Assembly (NCBI GenBank): GCA_030142905.1
Contig: JASJOG010000018.1
Location: 2,301,001-2,365,000 of the forward strand
Length of the DNA stretch: 64,000 nucleotides
Reading direction: 5' to 3'
Origin: Heliopora coerulea
Taxonomy: Eukaryota; Cnidaria; Anthozoa; Scleralcyonacea; Helioporidae
Every line of letters begins with the position of its first letter. The first letter of the stretch is position 1. The notes beneath the pieces were generated by a model. It was not told the DNA's origin. It worked only from the letters and a program-made list of their open reading frames with translations, and did no database searches. The translations under genes and the position numbers were made by a program. Below are positions 1 through 12,063 of the stretch, piece by piece.

Positions 1-107
1 GTTTTGACAACAAGGAAGTAAACAAATCTAAGCATAACCACTCAGTTTTTATATATATATAGTTTAAAATGTGTAATCCAGGCATATTATGAAATTTCTT
101 GAACGTC

Positions 108-493
108 GTTCTCCGGATTTACGGTTTTGGTCTTGAGCTTTCAACTCGATTCATCGAGCCGTCGTCAGAAGTGAATGGGACAGCATCCAATCCTCCACGA
201 TCAACCGGCATATAGACATCCCAGAGACCTACCTCCAACTGAAGCGCCTCTACCCTCGCCAATGTCCAAAACCTTCTCCCGCAACCACTACACAGCCGGG
301 GAAAGTTGATACCAGCCCACCAAACACCACAGATCCAACGAACAAACGCAACGAATTAGCAACACTCCAACCTATCAGACGTTCACAAAGACTGCTGTCA
401 CAAATGCTTGCGGGCAAAAGCTCCCATTCACTTCTGACGACGGCTCGATGAATCGAGTTGAAAGCTCAAGACCAAAACCGTAAATCCGGAGAA

Positions 494-494
<1 letters not shown>
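108..494. repeat. Inverted repeat with identical 73-bp arms
   Basis: The arms at 108-180 and 422-494 are exact reverse complements over 73 bp and enclose about 240 bp of non-symmetric, C-rich sequence. Each arm carries CTGACGA, then a hairpin (CTCGA/TCGAG), then GAAAGC, resembling a hammerhead core. The perfect match implies recent duplication, gene conversion or a terminal-repeat element. The interior has an open frame that I do not recognise. The right arm runs straight into a TA microsatellite. Confidence 0.85.

Positions 495-495
<1 letters not shown>

Positions 496-545
<50 letters not shown>
496..545. repeat. (TA)n microsatellite
   Basis: Uninterrupted alternating TA tract of about 50 bp immediately after the right arm of the inverted repeat. 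Confidence 0.95.
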
Positions 546-548
<3 letters not shown>

Positions 549-1974
549 CAAATATCAAAAGCAGCGTAAAGAATAACGTGTTAATAAAATGGTGACGAAA
601 CAAAGGTTCAATTTCTTGCTATTAAAGGCCAACACCTGCAAACTAGTCATGCTTTATCTTTTAATTTTCTGCAACTGATGGGGCGTCTTATGAGTTTGAC
701 GTCTTAATTTGCGAAAGTCTGTTAATTCATTGTGATCTTCCATCACTCAAATTCTCAAGCTTCTATTCCCTCTGGTCTCTTTTTTTAAATTTACTTATTC
801 AGTTCTTTCTATTTTTTAATTTATTATATCATATTGACATTTTTACTAATTAACATTCATGTTTGAACAAATGAAACTTAAACGCACCGGCACATTACTG
901 ACAGAAGATGGTTGAAGCTTGAACAGAAACACACTATATAAGTAATTTGTTTTTATTTTCTATTTACGACTTTGAGACGTTTATAACAATCATAACTTAA
1001 TCAATCCCATAGTAAAGTTTAGAGGAAAGACATGAAGCTTTAACGTTCTTTTGTATGCAGTACAACATCGTAAAAGCTAATATTTACGTAAGGCCTAAAG
1101 CCTAATTATAATGCTGTGTTATGCTTATTACAATCAACAAAATCAAACTGTCTTGAGTCACGAACGTGGGTTCGGCATGACTTTTTTTTTAATCCTTTAA
1201 TCTTTTTTATGTTGATACTTTTTGATTACGTAATCTCTTGTGTTTTGGTTTACTCTAGAACTGTCATCTGTCGATCACATTGTCGGCTCAGCGTTTCTTT
1301 GTCTCTCTTTTTACTTTTCATTTGTTGCTGCTATTTTTAAGAACTTTGCGTGTGATGTCATTTAAGTTATCGTTTCTTGTAAAATCATCTGTCGCAAGAG
1401 AAATAAGACTTAACTCAGATGTGTACCATACCCTTCTAAAAGGGATTTATCAACTTTTCATTTTGAAATCCTAATAAGGATATTTATGTAGTTATGAAAA
1501 GTAAGAAAGAAAGCTCAGTTTCATAAAGTGAAGTCACACTTGTTAATTTTAGTGAAATTAAAGCCGCTTTTGAACATGAACGAGTGGCCCAAATCAAAAG
1601 TATTGTACTATTTGGAACATTTTTCATTATTTGAATGTTGATTTTATGTAAAACCTATATTTCAAAGAATGTGATGCCGTATTTGAAGTCGTCGGTACAA
1701 TTGGTGCGAGAAATAACGATGAAAGCCAGTATCGCGAGATATAATAATCCACATTGTATTGTACTTTACTGTCTTACTATTTTTCACATACCGTCTTCTG
1801 CTGAGATGTGAATATGATGAACAGAAATTAAAAATGCTACAGTGACGTGATTGTGCAACACCTATCGAACTGTAGGATAGATCGATCGATCAAACCCTAA
1901 CGGTGGAGATTTTTATGTCTGTGCGTCACCGTTTGCCAATCTGTTTCAAGCCCGCTTTCTCAAAAAGGCGAAGA
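546..1974. other. AT-rich non-coding stretch
   Basis: Only short accidental open frames. No splice-flanked coding segment, RNA gene or repeat boundary was recognised. Confidence 0.5.
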
Positions 1975-2440
1975 AATTTAGGTGAAGACAACAGCAGCAA
2001 CAATAACAAAGACGACAGTTACAAAGATAACAAAGATGACTACGACAACAATTACAAGGAGGACAAATACAGCTACCCCATCACCAGCAACACTTCCAAT
2101 ACCACCCAAACCGTCAGCAGCGCCAGCTCCACTACTACCACAAACTACCAACAACAACATTGCCAACACCACCACTGCCAAAGCCACCAGTAACAACAAT
2201 CACCAAGGGTAGTACCAGCTGCACTTGCATTCACCAGCCTACCAACATTAACCGCATCCCTAACAGTATTTACGGTAGCACCGACTCTGCCACCATCAGT
2301 AGCACGACCACCAACACTAACAGCACCTGCATCGCCTCCATCTCCACCAGCACTAATAGGACCAACACCGCTACCAGTACCACCACCTGCGCTACCGCCA
2401 GCATCAGCAGCCCAGCTACAAGAGCGAACAACTTGCCAAC
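1975..2440 (+). repeat. Degenerate CAN/ACN triplet tract
   Basis: A long imperfect trinucleotide array (CAA, CAG, ACC, ACA, CAC) with strong strand asymmetry: A and C greatly exceed G. It opens all three + frames, giving Thr/Ser/Asn-rich or Gln/His-rich conceptual peptides, and the complementary frames give Val/Gly/Leu-rich ones. Frames open on both strands with no conserved domain argue for a decayed microsatellite rather than a gene. Confidence 0.7.
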
Positions 2441-2676
2441 ATGTACATCCGTTTCGCAAGCAAGATCTGACGGACACACCCACAACTGTCTTTCAACCAC
2501 CTCTGCAAGGATCTTGTTCTCATTTTGGCTGGTCTTAGAATTAAGACCCCATTGAAATTCAGCCTTATTCACCCGCAAACCGCAAACCTCTCGTAACCAA
2601 CCGCCAAAACGCATGAAGTAACGAACCAGATACATAAATTGGCTGACTGTCCCAGAGTTCTCTTCTTTATTTGACT

Positions 2677-2712
2677 CTGAAGATGACCACCCCTGAGGCG
2701 GTGGAAACGTCA
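2677..2712 (+). other. Hammerhead-core-like hairpin motif
   Basis: CTGAAGA, then a CCACC/GGTGG hairpin, then GAAACGTCAG. Same pattern as the Penelope 3' motifs elsewhere in the window, but no Penelope coding remnant was recognised next to it. Confidence 0.45.
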
Positions 2713-2829
2713 GTCTCTAATAGTCTTTCTCGTGACTGCACTAACCTGGAAGATCAACTTTCACGAACACGTATTAATGAACAACACTACCACCGGAAAA
2801 ATAATCCTTGACAAACAGTACCACGCAAC

Positions 2830-2990
2830 TCCAGCAGCACAATCTCTCCCAACAAGTACGTCAACACTAAAAACATCATCATCATCAACAATTTTACCTC
2901 TGACAACAGCGCCACCGCTAAAAACAGCAGCAGCAACAACAGCAGCAGCAGAAGCAACAACGATAATGTTAACCACCGCAACAGGTGACA
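2830..2990 (+). repeat. Degenerate CAN triplet tract, second block
   Basis: Second A/C-rich triplet block (ATC, ACA, CAG, CAA) of the same style as 1975-2440, separated from it by unique sequence. Confidence 0.6.
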
Positions 2991-4147
2991 GCGACAGAAA
3001 TTGTCACGACCTTCATAATATTAGCATTATTTTCTGCTCTACATTTTTGACACTTGTGAACTTTCGTTTATTTCCAGGTATAATTTACTAAAAACACACC
3101 TTCTTCCTCTTCCCGCGTTTGTTTCAGCCTTACAGTTTTTACAGGTAAGCTCAGTTTTTGCACTGCTTTGTATGAGACGGGAATTTACGTTTTCAGAAGA
3201 TCCACGCATGGTTTGATGACCTTTAAAAAATGTACTATAGAGGAACACCCAAGAGGAAGAGGCTTGAAGAGTATAGCCGTTAGGGAAATTGATATCAAGA
3301 AATGTTTTAAGACGATATAATTTAACGTTGGTTAATTGCCAGTTCTTTGTTTCTTTTTGTTAGATCAGCGATATGGATGTGATCGAAGTTCAGTGTATAG
3401 TTGCCAATCTTATATTTGAGGTAAGACCATTGAAAATCAAATTGGTTACTTTACTCACCTTTACCGTACCTCATTTGGGTACATGTGAGTTATTGCAGCT
3501 ACTTGACATGTGTGACTTTTCACAATGTTGAAGTATATGTTTTGAACCGGTTCCCGTAAATAAAATTAGTGCTGTTTAAGTCCGATAATGCCTTGACCTT
3601 GCGTTCATTACCATTTTCCGGGTTCATTACCGTCTGCAAAGCAGGAAATGTTTTCTTTGGTATTAGGTTAACCCTAAGTTCTATTATATCGTTACAACTT
3701 TACTATGCTTTGTACTTTTCATGAGAGCAACGTGAACGTGCATAAATCGTAAACCCAAGGGTGATTTATTACTCAAGATGCATCTACATTTACGCAAGCG
3801 ACAAGAAAAATGCAATTAAGTGAATTGAATCAAGCGACTTACCACAACACGAGCCTAAAAATTGAACGCAAGAACATCCAAGACTTCCCTCCATGTTTAA
3901 ATTCACGAAAGATTTTAAACTTTCTAAATCCAAGTCTTTCTTTGCTTTCGGACTCATGTTGCCACTGCCATTTCTCGTTCTCCAAGAGCCAATTTGATGA
4001 AAACACAAATTTTTTATATTTTTTAATAATCTTGCCTTTTTGCTGGAAACCAACACGTTTCGTCACAGATAAGTTCTCGAAGTTGTTTGCGTACGTAATG
4101 TGACTAGTACCGATAGAAATTTTGATTCTCAGTTGTTAGAAGGGTAG
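2991..4147. other. Non-coding stretch
   Basis: AT-rich sequence with short frames on both strands near 3800-4100 that mirror each other and show no domain. Nothing recognised. Confidence 0.4.
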
Positions 4148-4583
4148 AAAAATCTTGCCGAGCGTGTGTATGTTTTATTTCTATGTATTTCTCTGTGTTT
4201 ATTTAAAGTCATCAAACCACGGTACAAGCTAGCGTGAATTAGGAAAAAAGCGGGAAGCAGCTGTGGTTTAAGATGTATGCAATAAAGCAGCCGTTAAAAC
4301 AAGAACTAGGGTAGTGAAATCTAGCCTGGTGTGTGTATGTTTTATTTCTATCTACTTTCATGTATTTGTTTTTCTCTTATAGTTATGAACCACGCTTCTA
4401 TTTTGTGAAATTGTAGAAAACAAATTAATACCGACGTTCTATGTCTCTTACTTTGAACGGCTGCTTCTCTCCTTTTTTACCCTAATTCGCGCTAGCTTGT
4501 GGCGTAGTTTGATGACTTTAAATAAATAAACACAGAGAAATACATAGAAATAAAACATATACTCACGCTCGGCAAGATTTCAC
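4148..4583. repeat. Long imperfect inverted repeat (MITE-like)
   Basis: The arm at about 4148-4262 is inverted at about 4462-4583, with only scattered mismatches over roughly 115 bp. A partial direct copy of the arm core sits inside at 4308-4380. Foldback structure and lack of coding content fit a non-autonomous DNA element. No target duplication was identified. Confidence 0.75.
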
Positions 4584-6705
4584 TACCTTTGTTCTTGTTT
4601 TAATGGGCGTAAAAGTCCAGTTCTGTCGCGATAATTACCATCAAATCAGTCCATGGCTTTAGGATCAAGATAATGTACATCGGAAGGCTCTTAACGACAT
4701 CAAGCTACCAGTGCACAACATACTAGCAAGACACTTGAAAGCACAACGAGCTGCCGTAATAAAAGTTCGTCCAAAATCGTTCAGAAATGGCTGATTCGCG
4801 TATTTTTATGCAGCATTTATTGGTCTGAAATTCGTTCTGTTATAGTTTAGTTTGGTTAATGGCGTGCATATAGCTCACGCAAGTTGTACCCTGCTGACAT
4901 ATTCCTCATTCCTGTGTGTATGTAAGTAGATACCTTGAGGAACAGTAAGAAAAAACTGGTGTTGTTTTTTCATCTCATGTCGTGCGCACATGACGTCCAC
5001 ACGCTAGCTAGGACACTGGCTTTGTTTTCTATAAAGCTTTATGGATTCTACTGTTGGCTCTCTGGAATAACGTTTGTTTCATGTAACCTCAAAATTGTAC
5101 ACTTCAACGAAATTGTTTACCCAGCGAATTAAAAGTCGTGCCTCTAAGAAATAGCAAATTTCGACCAAACTTGAATATTTCACACTTTTGTACGTCAAAA
5201 CAAGCTGATGAACGATTTAGCTAGCTTTAAAAATGCCAGAAGGTCGAAAAATTGCTGAAACTGAAAGCAGACGTTTTGAGCGAAGGCTCTTCTCCTGAAA
5301 ATGAAACGTGAAGTATATTAGAAACTTGGTCAGATTTTTGTGTCTGTTCATACGAAATGCCAGTAATAGTACATAGTGCGCATGTTTCGAGGGATTTTAG
5401 ACATGTGAGTTTGTGGCACTTCAAATTTCCGACTATATGGGACGAAAGGTAACGAAAGCTTACCGATAGGCTGCTATTACATTTTACTTAAGAAGCCGAA
5501 TACGAACATATGTAGTACATTTTGTCGATTACAATTTAATTCAAGTCTTCTGCCGCGATAAGTGTTGCCAAGAATATTTGCCATGGAAAATCATATCAGG
5601 GTGTGCCCAAGATTTTTTATTAGAGGGGGCACACCTTGGTGAGCTGTCAGCTCAAAGCTCCGTTTGTCTTTGCACACGCTTAGGAAATTTGACATTCTGA
5701 TTCCCTAGTATGGCTATTGTTGGCATTCTGGTGAAAGAAGATACATAAAATATTTTGGCTAATGAGTGAAAAAAGGCATTTTTAAGCAAAACAGTTACTT
5801 TTTAAATGTAACTTAAAGATACATTTTTGTTATACAAGTCAGGCAGAAAATACCTGAATATTTCCATTTCTATCGAATATTCCTTGACACTGTAATCAAG
5901 ACTTTTAAAGAAAAGAGTTTTTCACTTTTTACTTATTAATCAGTCTACTTGTCCATCTCAGTTAAATATTGAATTGAATTTTTACTATCATCGTCTATAA
6001 CTAGCTGACATTTTTCGGTTTTTTTTACCCAATAACACCTTTTATTTATAATTGTGTCATACCCTGAGTTATATATCTTCATCAGAGATAGAATCTCTTC
6101 ATTAACGAACTGTAACAGATACATGTACGCATTACGTAGCTATTTTAATAATCAAAAAAATCCTGTGACAATTAATTCATCCCATGAAATAGGAAAGTCA
6201 AAAACAAAAATCGTTAATAAGATGTAAAAAATGGCTGGTCATTTGCTTTGTAGGTCAGCAAAGAGATGGGATCGGCAAACTAGCTTGTGCCCTTTGTTCC
6301 CTTGAGTTTGTTTTTGTACTTACTGCTTTTATCTGACAGAGGCAGAAAACAGCATTAGCGGATGATTTGCTCACGCTTTTATTTATAATGATGTACACCC
6401 ACTACGAATCTTTTGGGACCTTTGTCGATTCCTGCTCCAGTCTGTTTGCTGGTCGACGTTTAAAATGGCAGATCATTTGCTATCATTTACATCTCAGTAA
6501 TTACTTCGTATTTAATATTCCCGTTCGAGTGGATAAATTTATTGTCAGTGGCTTTAACAAATATAAAACTCTGACCTAGTTTCTGACTCCACGTTTCATT
6601 CTCTTACGAAGGGCCTTCTCTCGATTTTTCTGGATTTTTCTACCTTCCGTTTTTCAACCTTCTCAACCTCAGCAGTTCTTCATTGCTTACGCAGAGTATT
6701 ATTTT
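4584..6705. other. Non-coding stretch
   Basis: AT-rich, no supported gene. Near 5599-5637 a short GGTGTGCCC/GGGCACACC inverted repeat resembles a transposon end, but no partner end was found. Confidence 0.4.
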
Positions 6706-6707
6706 TA

Positions 6708-8382
6708 CAGTGGTGCTGAAAAGTTTGTGAACCCATGAGCATAAACAGTGTTTTCAAGGTTGAGATGATTACAACGTGATTGAATCAAGAAATAATACAG
6801 CACAAAAACAGTGTTTTATTTACCTTGAGTAAATTTGAAACACCTGGATGAGAAAAATGTCAGGTTCAGCAAATAAAATCGTAAGAAACAAAATAGGTAA
6901 GAAGCAAAAGTAAGCGAACCCAGTTACTTAGTAGGTCCTAATACTTAGTAGATCCTAATACTTAGTAGATCCTACTTTGGCTGCAATAACTGCAACAAGA
7001 CGCTTTCTGTAGTCAGTTATCAATCGTCGACACCAATCGGGAGAAATTTTTGCCCACTCTTCATCACGAAAGGTCCGTAATTCTTTCAGGTTGGAGGGCT
7101 TTCTTGCATGGAGAGCACGCTTCAGGTCAAACCAAAGCATCTCAATGGGATTGAGATCAGGGCTCTGGTTAGGCCATTCCAACACCTTAGGCTTCTTTTT
7201 TGTTAAACAGTCTTGAGTAGATTTGCTGGTATGCTTAAGGTCGTTGTCCTGTTGAAGGATCCAACCACACCCAAGTCTCAGATAACGAACTGATGGGGAA
7301 AAATTCTCTCTTAATATCTTCTGGTTGTCATTTGAATTCATAGTTCCTTCAATGTGTGCAAGTTTTCCAGTTCCTGCTGCAGCAAAACACCCATTCATCA
7401 TAATACTTCCCTCACCATGTTTTACTGTGGGCAAAAGGTTCTTCTCTTCAAAGGCTGTTTTGGGTTTTCGCCAAACATAGCGCCTCTCGTTGTGACTAAA
7501 GAGCTCAATTTTCGTTTCATCTGTCCACAAAACTTTCTTCCAGTGGATGAAAGTCTTGTCTAGAGGTTTTTTGCAAACTTCAACCCTGCCTCACGATGTT
7601 TGGTATTTAAGAGCGGCTTTTTCCTTGCAACCCTGCCGTGCAGGCTAACCTGGTCCAGTGTCCTCGGTATTGTGGACCGGCGAACATGAATGTCGGCTCT
7701 GGCCAAGCTGTTTTGGAGTTCCCTAGATTGCACTCTGGAGTTCTTAGACGCCTCTACAACTAGCTGTCGAGCTGTTCGGCTTGAGATTTTGCGTGGTCGG
7801 CCACTTCGGGGCAACGTTGTTATTGTCACAAAGTACCTCCATTTATCAACAATCTGACGCACGGTTGAAACATTAACGTCGAACCGCTTAGTAATCTACT
7901 TGTAGCCTTCTCTGGACTTATGGGTGATAATCTTCTCTGTCAGCTTCTCTGACAGCTCCTTAGACCGTGACATTTCAAATCTTGCGTGATGTCGATGCTG
8001 CACAGCGTGCTATATCAACTGGAATAGAGTATATCGTACAACGCCAAATGTATATGTACATACACTCCAAAACGATATCTCAGATGACTTATGTTTGTTG
8101 TGAACACCAACGGCATGTGGTGCAGATGTACCAACTGAACGTCGGTGGCTATGTTATGTTGCTACTGCTACGGTTCACTTACTTTTGCACCCTCAATTTT
8201 TTAAATTTTGACAATTTTCTTCTCTAACATGAATAAGGCTTCAAAACGGTGCTATAGATAGACATCTATTTTTGGGATACATACTTTTCTCTATCTATTT
8301 TTAATTGGAATCACAATTAGCTTGATTAAATTGTTCATATTTGTTTTCAATCCCGGAGTTCACAAACTTTTGAGCTCTACTG
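6708..8382 (-). mobile_element. Tc1/mariner element 1
   Basis: Terminal inverted repeats begin CAGTGGTGCTGAAAAG on the left. The right end is the complement, with a few differences over about 25 bp (the AAAGTTTGTGAAC core is shared). The element is bounded by TA dinucleotides at 6706-6707 and 8383-8384, the expected target duplication of this superfamily. Length is 1675 bp. It contains one decayed transposase on the - strand. Confidence 0.92.
6955..7973 (-). pseudogene. Tc1-type DDE transposase, broken
   Basis: It encoded the enzyme that cuts and re-inserts the surrounding element. The ATG at 7973 opens MSRSKELSEKL, followed by helix-turn-helix regions (residues about 1-110) and a DDE catalytic core. 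Visible catalytic boxes are WTDETK, QQDNDLKHTS and SPDLNPIE, which give the DD34E layout; the C-terminus is the typical KVGSTKY. Two lesions are seen: an in-frame TAG at 7896-7898 in the first helix-turn-helix and a one-base frameshift near 7560-7565 just before the first catalytic Asp. About 340 aa is normal for the family, so only point damage separates it from a full ORF. It cannot make active enzyme as read. Confidence 0.92.
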
Positions 8383-8633
8383 TAATATTTACTGGTCATC
8401 GTTATCACTTGAGAGACCACGTAGTTGGATTTATTCTTTCTTTGTACTATGTACAAATTTCACGAGTCAAAGTAGTTGTTGAAATAGCTGCTCAACCAAT
8501 CATGGATGATTTTTTGCCTCTAATTCCTTGTTCTCTTTTGTATGTTGCTTTATTCTTTAATTTGTTCTATTTGTTGTACGACATCCTTATACAGGAAAGG
8601 TTAAACATTTAAGAATACAAAAGTTATTAACTC

Positions 8634-8762
8634 TTAACTTCTGAAATTTTTTTTCTTTGGTTCTTCGTTCTCTCTTTGTTTTTCCTTTGTCCTCTCACAG
8701 GTTCTTTTGTTCCTACTTAGGTGTCCGATATATCGGACACTGGGCGTTAAGGGATTAATAGG
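8634..8762. repeat. Dispersed repeat with 20-bp palindrome, copy 1
   Basis: Contains GTGTCCGATATATCGGACAC, a perfect 20-bp palindrome, preceded by GGTTCTTTTGTTC. A second copy with the same order of motifs lies at about 41570-41690. Probably a transposon piece of unknown family. Confidence 0.65.
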
Positions 8763-8889
8763 CACAATGCAATACTCAGTTTTTAAACTGTTGATTTTTG
8801 ATAGTTTTAAAGTTTCTCCTTTTTGCGGAGGAATGGGAGCTGAAGTACTTCGTGGAAAAGCTTCCATTCCGTCTTCCACAGCGTAAAAC

Positions 8890-9282
8890 CCAGGTTTAGA
8901 TTAGATAATCTTTATTTAAACACGGGGTCACTTCATTTTCAAAACGATCTTTCATTGAGCCGTGTACTATAATTAAAGATAACTATATTAACTATATACA
9001 AAACTACACTACATAAAGTTTTTTCTTATTTTGTTATATTCCTATAGTTACATCTTCATATTTCCAAAACTTTTCTCAAAATTTGAGCCGTTCCTTACAG
9101 TGCGATCTTTTGGTGCAGTCAATTTCGTCTGAATATCAAATACTTCTAGCCACCTCTCTAACTTCGTGGAAACTCTTCCCAGTGCTCCATCTTCAAAAAT
9201 TGGATTAATTCGTAATTAATTCGCATTTTAATTCTTAGTATTTTTTCCATAGTATCTTGTTTTTTACCAACAACTTCACAGT
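8890..9282 (-). pseudogene. LINE remnant: C-terminal codons and 3' UTR
   Basis: On the - strand, about 9215-9070 reads PIFEDGALGRVSTKLERWLE then FDIQTKLTAPKD and ends in a stop. This resembles the C-terminal tail of a non-LTR retrotransposon polyprotein (the GALG...LERWLE region). A 3' UTR follows and ends AATAAAGATTATC near 8890. It is the downstream half of the LINE whose upstream half lies at 11734-12063; the hAT at 9291-11725 splits them. Frameshifts are present. Confidence 0.65.
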
Positions 9283-9290
9283 CCCATGCA

Positions 9291-11725
9291 TAGGGTTGGG
9301 CGATATTTCGATATAATTGATTTATCGCTATATTTTCACCCGCGATTATCGTATCGAAGGTAGAAATTTGAGCGACGATAAATCGAAATTATCGTCATGC
9401 TGGATGACTATCGTGATATTGCTTCCCATGTGTATATAGCTTTTATAAAATTTTTTAAAATTCTTTCAATTCCCAAAAAATATAATTTTAAGAAGAATTA
9501 AAACTATTTTCTGAGTGTTTCCCACTATTATTTAAAGAATGCTACCAATAGTAGTTATGTATTAATTCGCTGAATAATCAAATTGCCGACTTTGTTTGCG
9601 CTGTGTACCCACGGCATTTGTGCCGCATGGAACTTTTTTGGAATAAAGGCAGATCAACATGGCGTAGCAATACCATCAGAAGAGCATCGTCCCGTTTGCA
9701 AGATATGTCGCAAGTCAGTGCAATGTAAAAGTGGCAACACCACAAATTTGTTTACTCATCTTCGTGATCGACATCCCAAAGAATACAAAGAAGCAAGTCA
9801 AAGAAATTGCAATGCAAACAAAGCACCAAGGAGTCAAAGTATGCAGGCAACACTTGAGACTGTTGTTAAGCGCTCAACTCATTACGATCCCAAATGTAGC
9901 CAAGAAAAAGAGCTGAATCATGCAGTAGCTTATTTTTTAGCGAAAGACATGCAGCCATTATACACTGTAGAAAAACCTGGGTTTCAAAAGATGATTGCCA
10001 AACTAAACCCCAGGTATAAGCTCCCTTCAAGAAAGCACTTCTCACACCAAGAAATTCCACGCTTATATAATCAGGTAAAAGAAACAGTGGTTAATCCTAA
10101 GCTAAGCCAAATTGACTTTTTTTGTGCTACAACAGACTTGTGGACCAGCAGAGCAACGCATCCTTACTTGAGCTATACAGTTCATTTCATTGATTCCTCA
10201 TGGGAACTTCAATCAATTTGCCTTGAGACTGCCCTTGTTTGAAGATCATACTGGAGAAAATATTATTGAGTCCATCAATGATATATTGACCAATTGGAAC
10301 CTTTCAACTGAAAAGCTAGTCCTTACTACAACGGACAATGGCAGTAATTTTGTTGCTGGGTTTCATTCACATGGTTGGTTGCGATTGAGTTGTTTTGGAC
10401 ATTGTTTAGACCTCGCTATTAACAAGTGCCTAGAGATGCAAAGAGTACAAAAGGCAATGAGACGATGCAGTGCTCTAGTAGCATCATTTTGTCGAAGCTG
10501 GAAGAAGAAAAGGGATCTCAACGAGAAGCAACGTCAGTTGGGTCTTCCAGAACACAAACTTCTTGGTGCAGTTACCACACGTTGGAACTCAACTTATGAC
10601 ATGGTGGAAAGAATATTAGAACAGCAGCAAGCGTTGTCAGCTGTTCTTCTCGAAGATAGAAAGTCGTGGTGCCTTATGCTTAACGATGCAGATGTTACAG
10701 TGCTGGAGATGTTCGTTGAACTTGTCAAACCCCTATCATACTTAACAGATGCTTTATCGGGAGAGAAAGAGGTTACCTGTTCTGCCATCCGACCGCTCTT
10801 ACAGCATGTGATGGAAATCTGTGAAGATAAAGATGAAGATAGTCCTCTTTCAGTACAAATGAAGTCGGCTATTTCAGATAATCTCTCTTCACGCTATGAA
10901 TCAGAGGTAATATCTTTAGTTATTGATAAATGTAGCTTTCTTGATCCAAGATTCAAAGTGAACTATGTTGCTGACACAGATCTAGTCAAGTCTAACTTAT
11001 TGACAGAAATGGTGCAGAAACATCAAGAGGAGTCAAGTGATCATTCTTTAACTAACTAACCTCAACAGCAAGAATCACTGGAACCCCCACTGTCAAAAAA
11101 GGCAAAAGGCTTGACTGCTATTTTAAATAAGCTTCCAAAGTCAAATGTTTCCAATCAAGAAAAACTTTCTCTAAGAGCAAGGGTGGAAAAAGAGATGAAT
11201 AACTATCTGGAGCAACCATGTATAGAGACGGATAGTAATCCGCTTCTGTGGTGGAAAAACAATTGTATATATTTTCCTCTTCTTGCCATAATGGCCAGAA
11301 AGTATCTTTGTATTCCAGCAACAAGTGTACCATCAGAACATGTATTCAGCAAGGGAGGAATTATTGTAAATCCTTTTCGTAGTAGGTTGAAACCACAACA
11401 TGTTAATAATCTAGTTTTCCTTTCACAAAACCTGGAATAAAGTAGAGTCATTCGAACAGTAGACAACGCATGGACAGTTCAGGTTTATGTAAACTTGAAT
11501 AGTAAATATCAGACTAAAAGAAGCCTTTGAAGGCCCTTCATGTTACTTTAACTGGTTGTTTTACTTGTTTATAATAAGATTATATATAAGCTTACAATGT
11601 TTTGATATTAATTAAAATTGAAAAATGCGGTCATTGTTTTTATTACATTTATCGCGATATTATCGAATATCGCGATAATTTCCTTGACAACCGTGTGATG
11701 ATTTTTTTAATATCGCCCAACCCTA
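9291..11725 (+). mobile_element. hAT element 1 (ZBED-type) with exact 8-bp target duplication
   Basis: Begins TAGGGTTGGGCGATATT and ends with its inverse AATATCGCCCAACCCTA. It is flanked on both sides by CCCATGCA (9283-9290 and 11726-11733), an exact 8-bp duplication diagnostic of hAT insertion. Length is 2435 bp. Subterminal regions are rich in ATCG/CGAT motifs, probable transposase binding sites. Confidence 0.95.
9583..11440 (+). pseudogene. hAT transposase with BED zinc finger, broken
   Basis: It encoded the hAT transposase. A BED-type finger opens the protein (CKICRKS ... THLRDRH, about residues 45-70). An RNase H-like catalytic region follows (TTDLWTSR, TTDNGSNFV, FGHCLDLAI), and the hAT dimerisation domain closes it (WWKNN, PATSVPSEHVFSKGG, about the last 70 residues). 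Lesions: a one-base frameshift near 10240 and an in-frame TAA at 11057-11059. The first open frame begins at a non-ATG codon, so the true start is lost or lies in an upstream exon. Frame is otherwise kept over about 620 codons, indicating moderate age. Confidence 0.92.
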
Positions 11726-11733
11726 CCCATGCA

Positions 11734-12063
11734 ATTACAGTGTCAATCGGTTTAAGGAGAAGTGTGAACTTTTCCTCTTTCTTAATTACTACCGTAATAT
11801 CTGCGGCCATCTGACATCTGTGATTTTGTCACATGTTGAAGTCTTTACATCATTTTCGTTAAGACTGACTGGTTTGCAGTGCATATCAGTGCTTCAATTT
11901 CTGGTTTTAAATTTGATTTCTTTTGCGGTAACCAGGTTTTTGCTTTGCCAATCCCTTCTGCACACTCTTGGCAACTGGTCATGCATCCTGTTCTCTTATC
12001 ACTCGATTTTTTCCTCGTTTTTAATATTAATAAAAATATTCTTGTTCTTCTCTTTTTCTTCAA
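11734..12063 (-). pseudogene. LINE remnant: C-terminal coding part
   Basis: On the - strand it reads [20 protein letters not shown] then [19 protein letters not shown], the pattern seen in the post-RT region of some Jockey/CR1-group polyproteins. It is the upstream half of the LINE at 8890-9282. The hAT at 9291 inserted between them. Several stops and frameshifts are present. Confidence 0.55.

Noticed and set aside
1903..2555. Thr/Ser/Asn-rich open frames on the + strand and Val/Gly-rich ones on the - strand
   Set aside because: They arise from the triplet repeat, all frames are open, and no signal peptide, domain or splice structure supports a gene.
5590..5640. Possible hAT end with GGTGTGCCC/GGGCACACC
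   Set aside because: A short inverted repeat only; no partner terminus.
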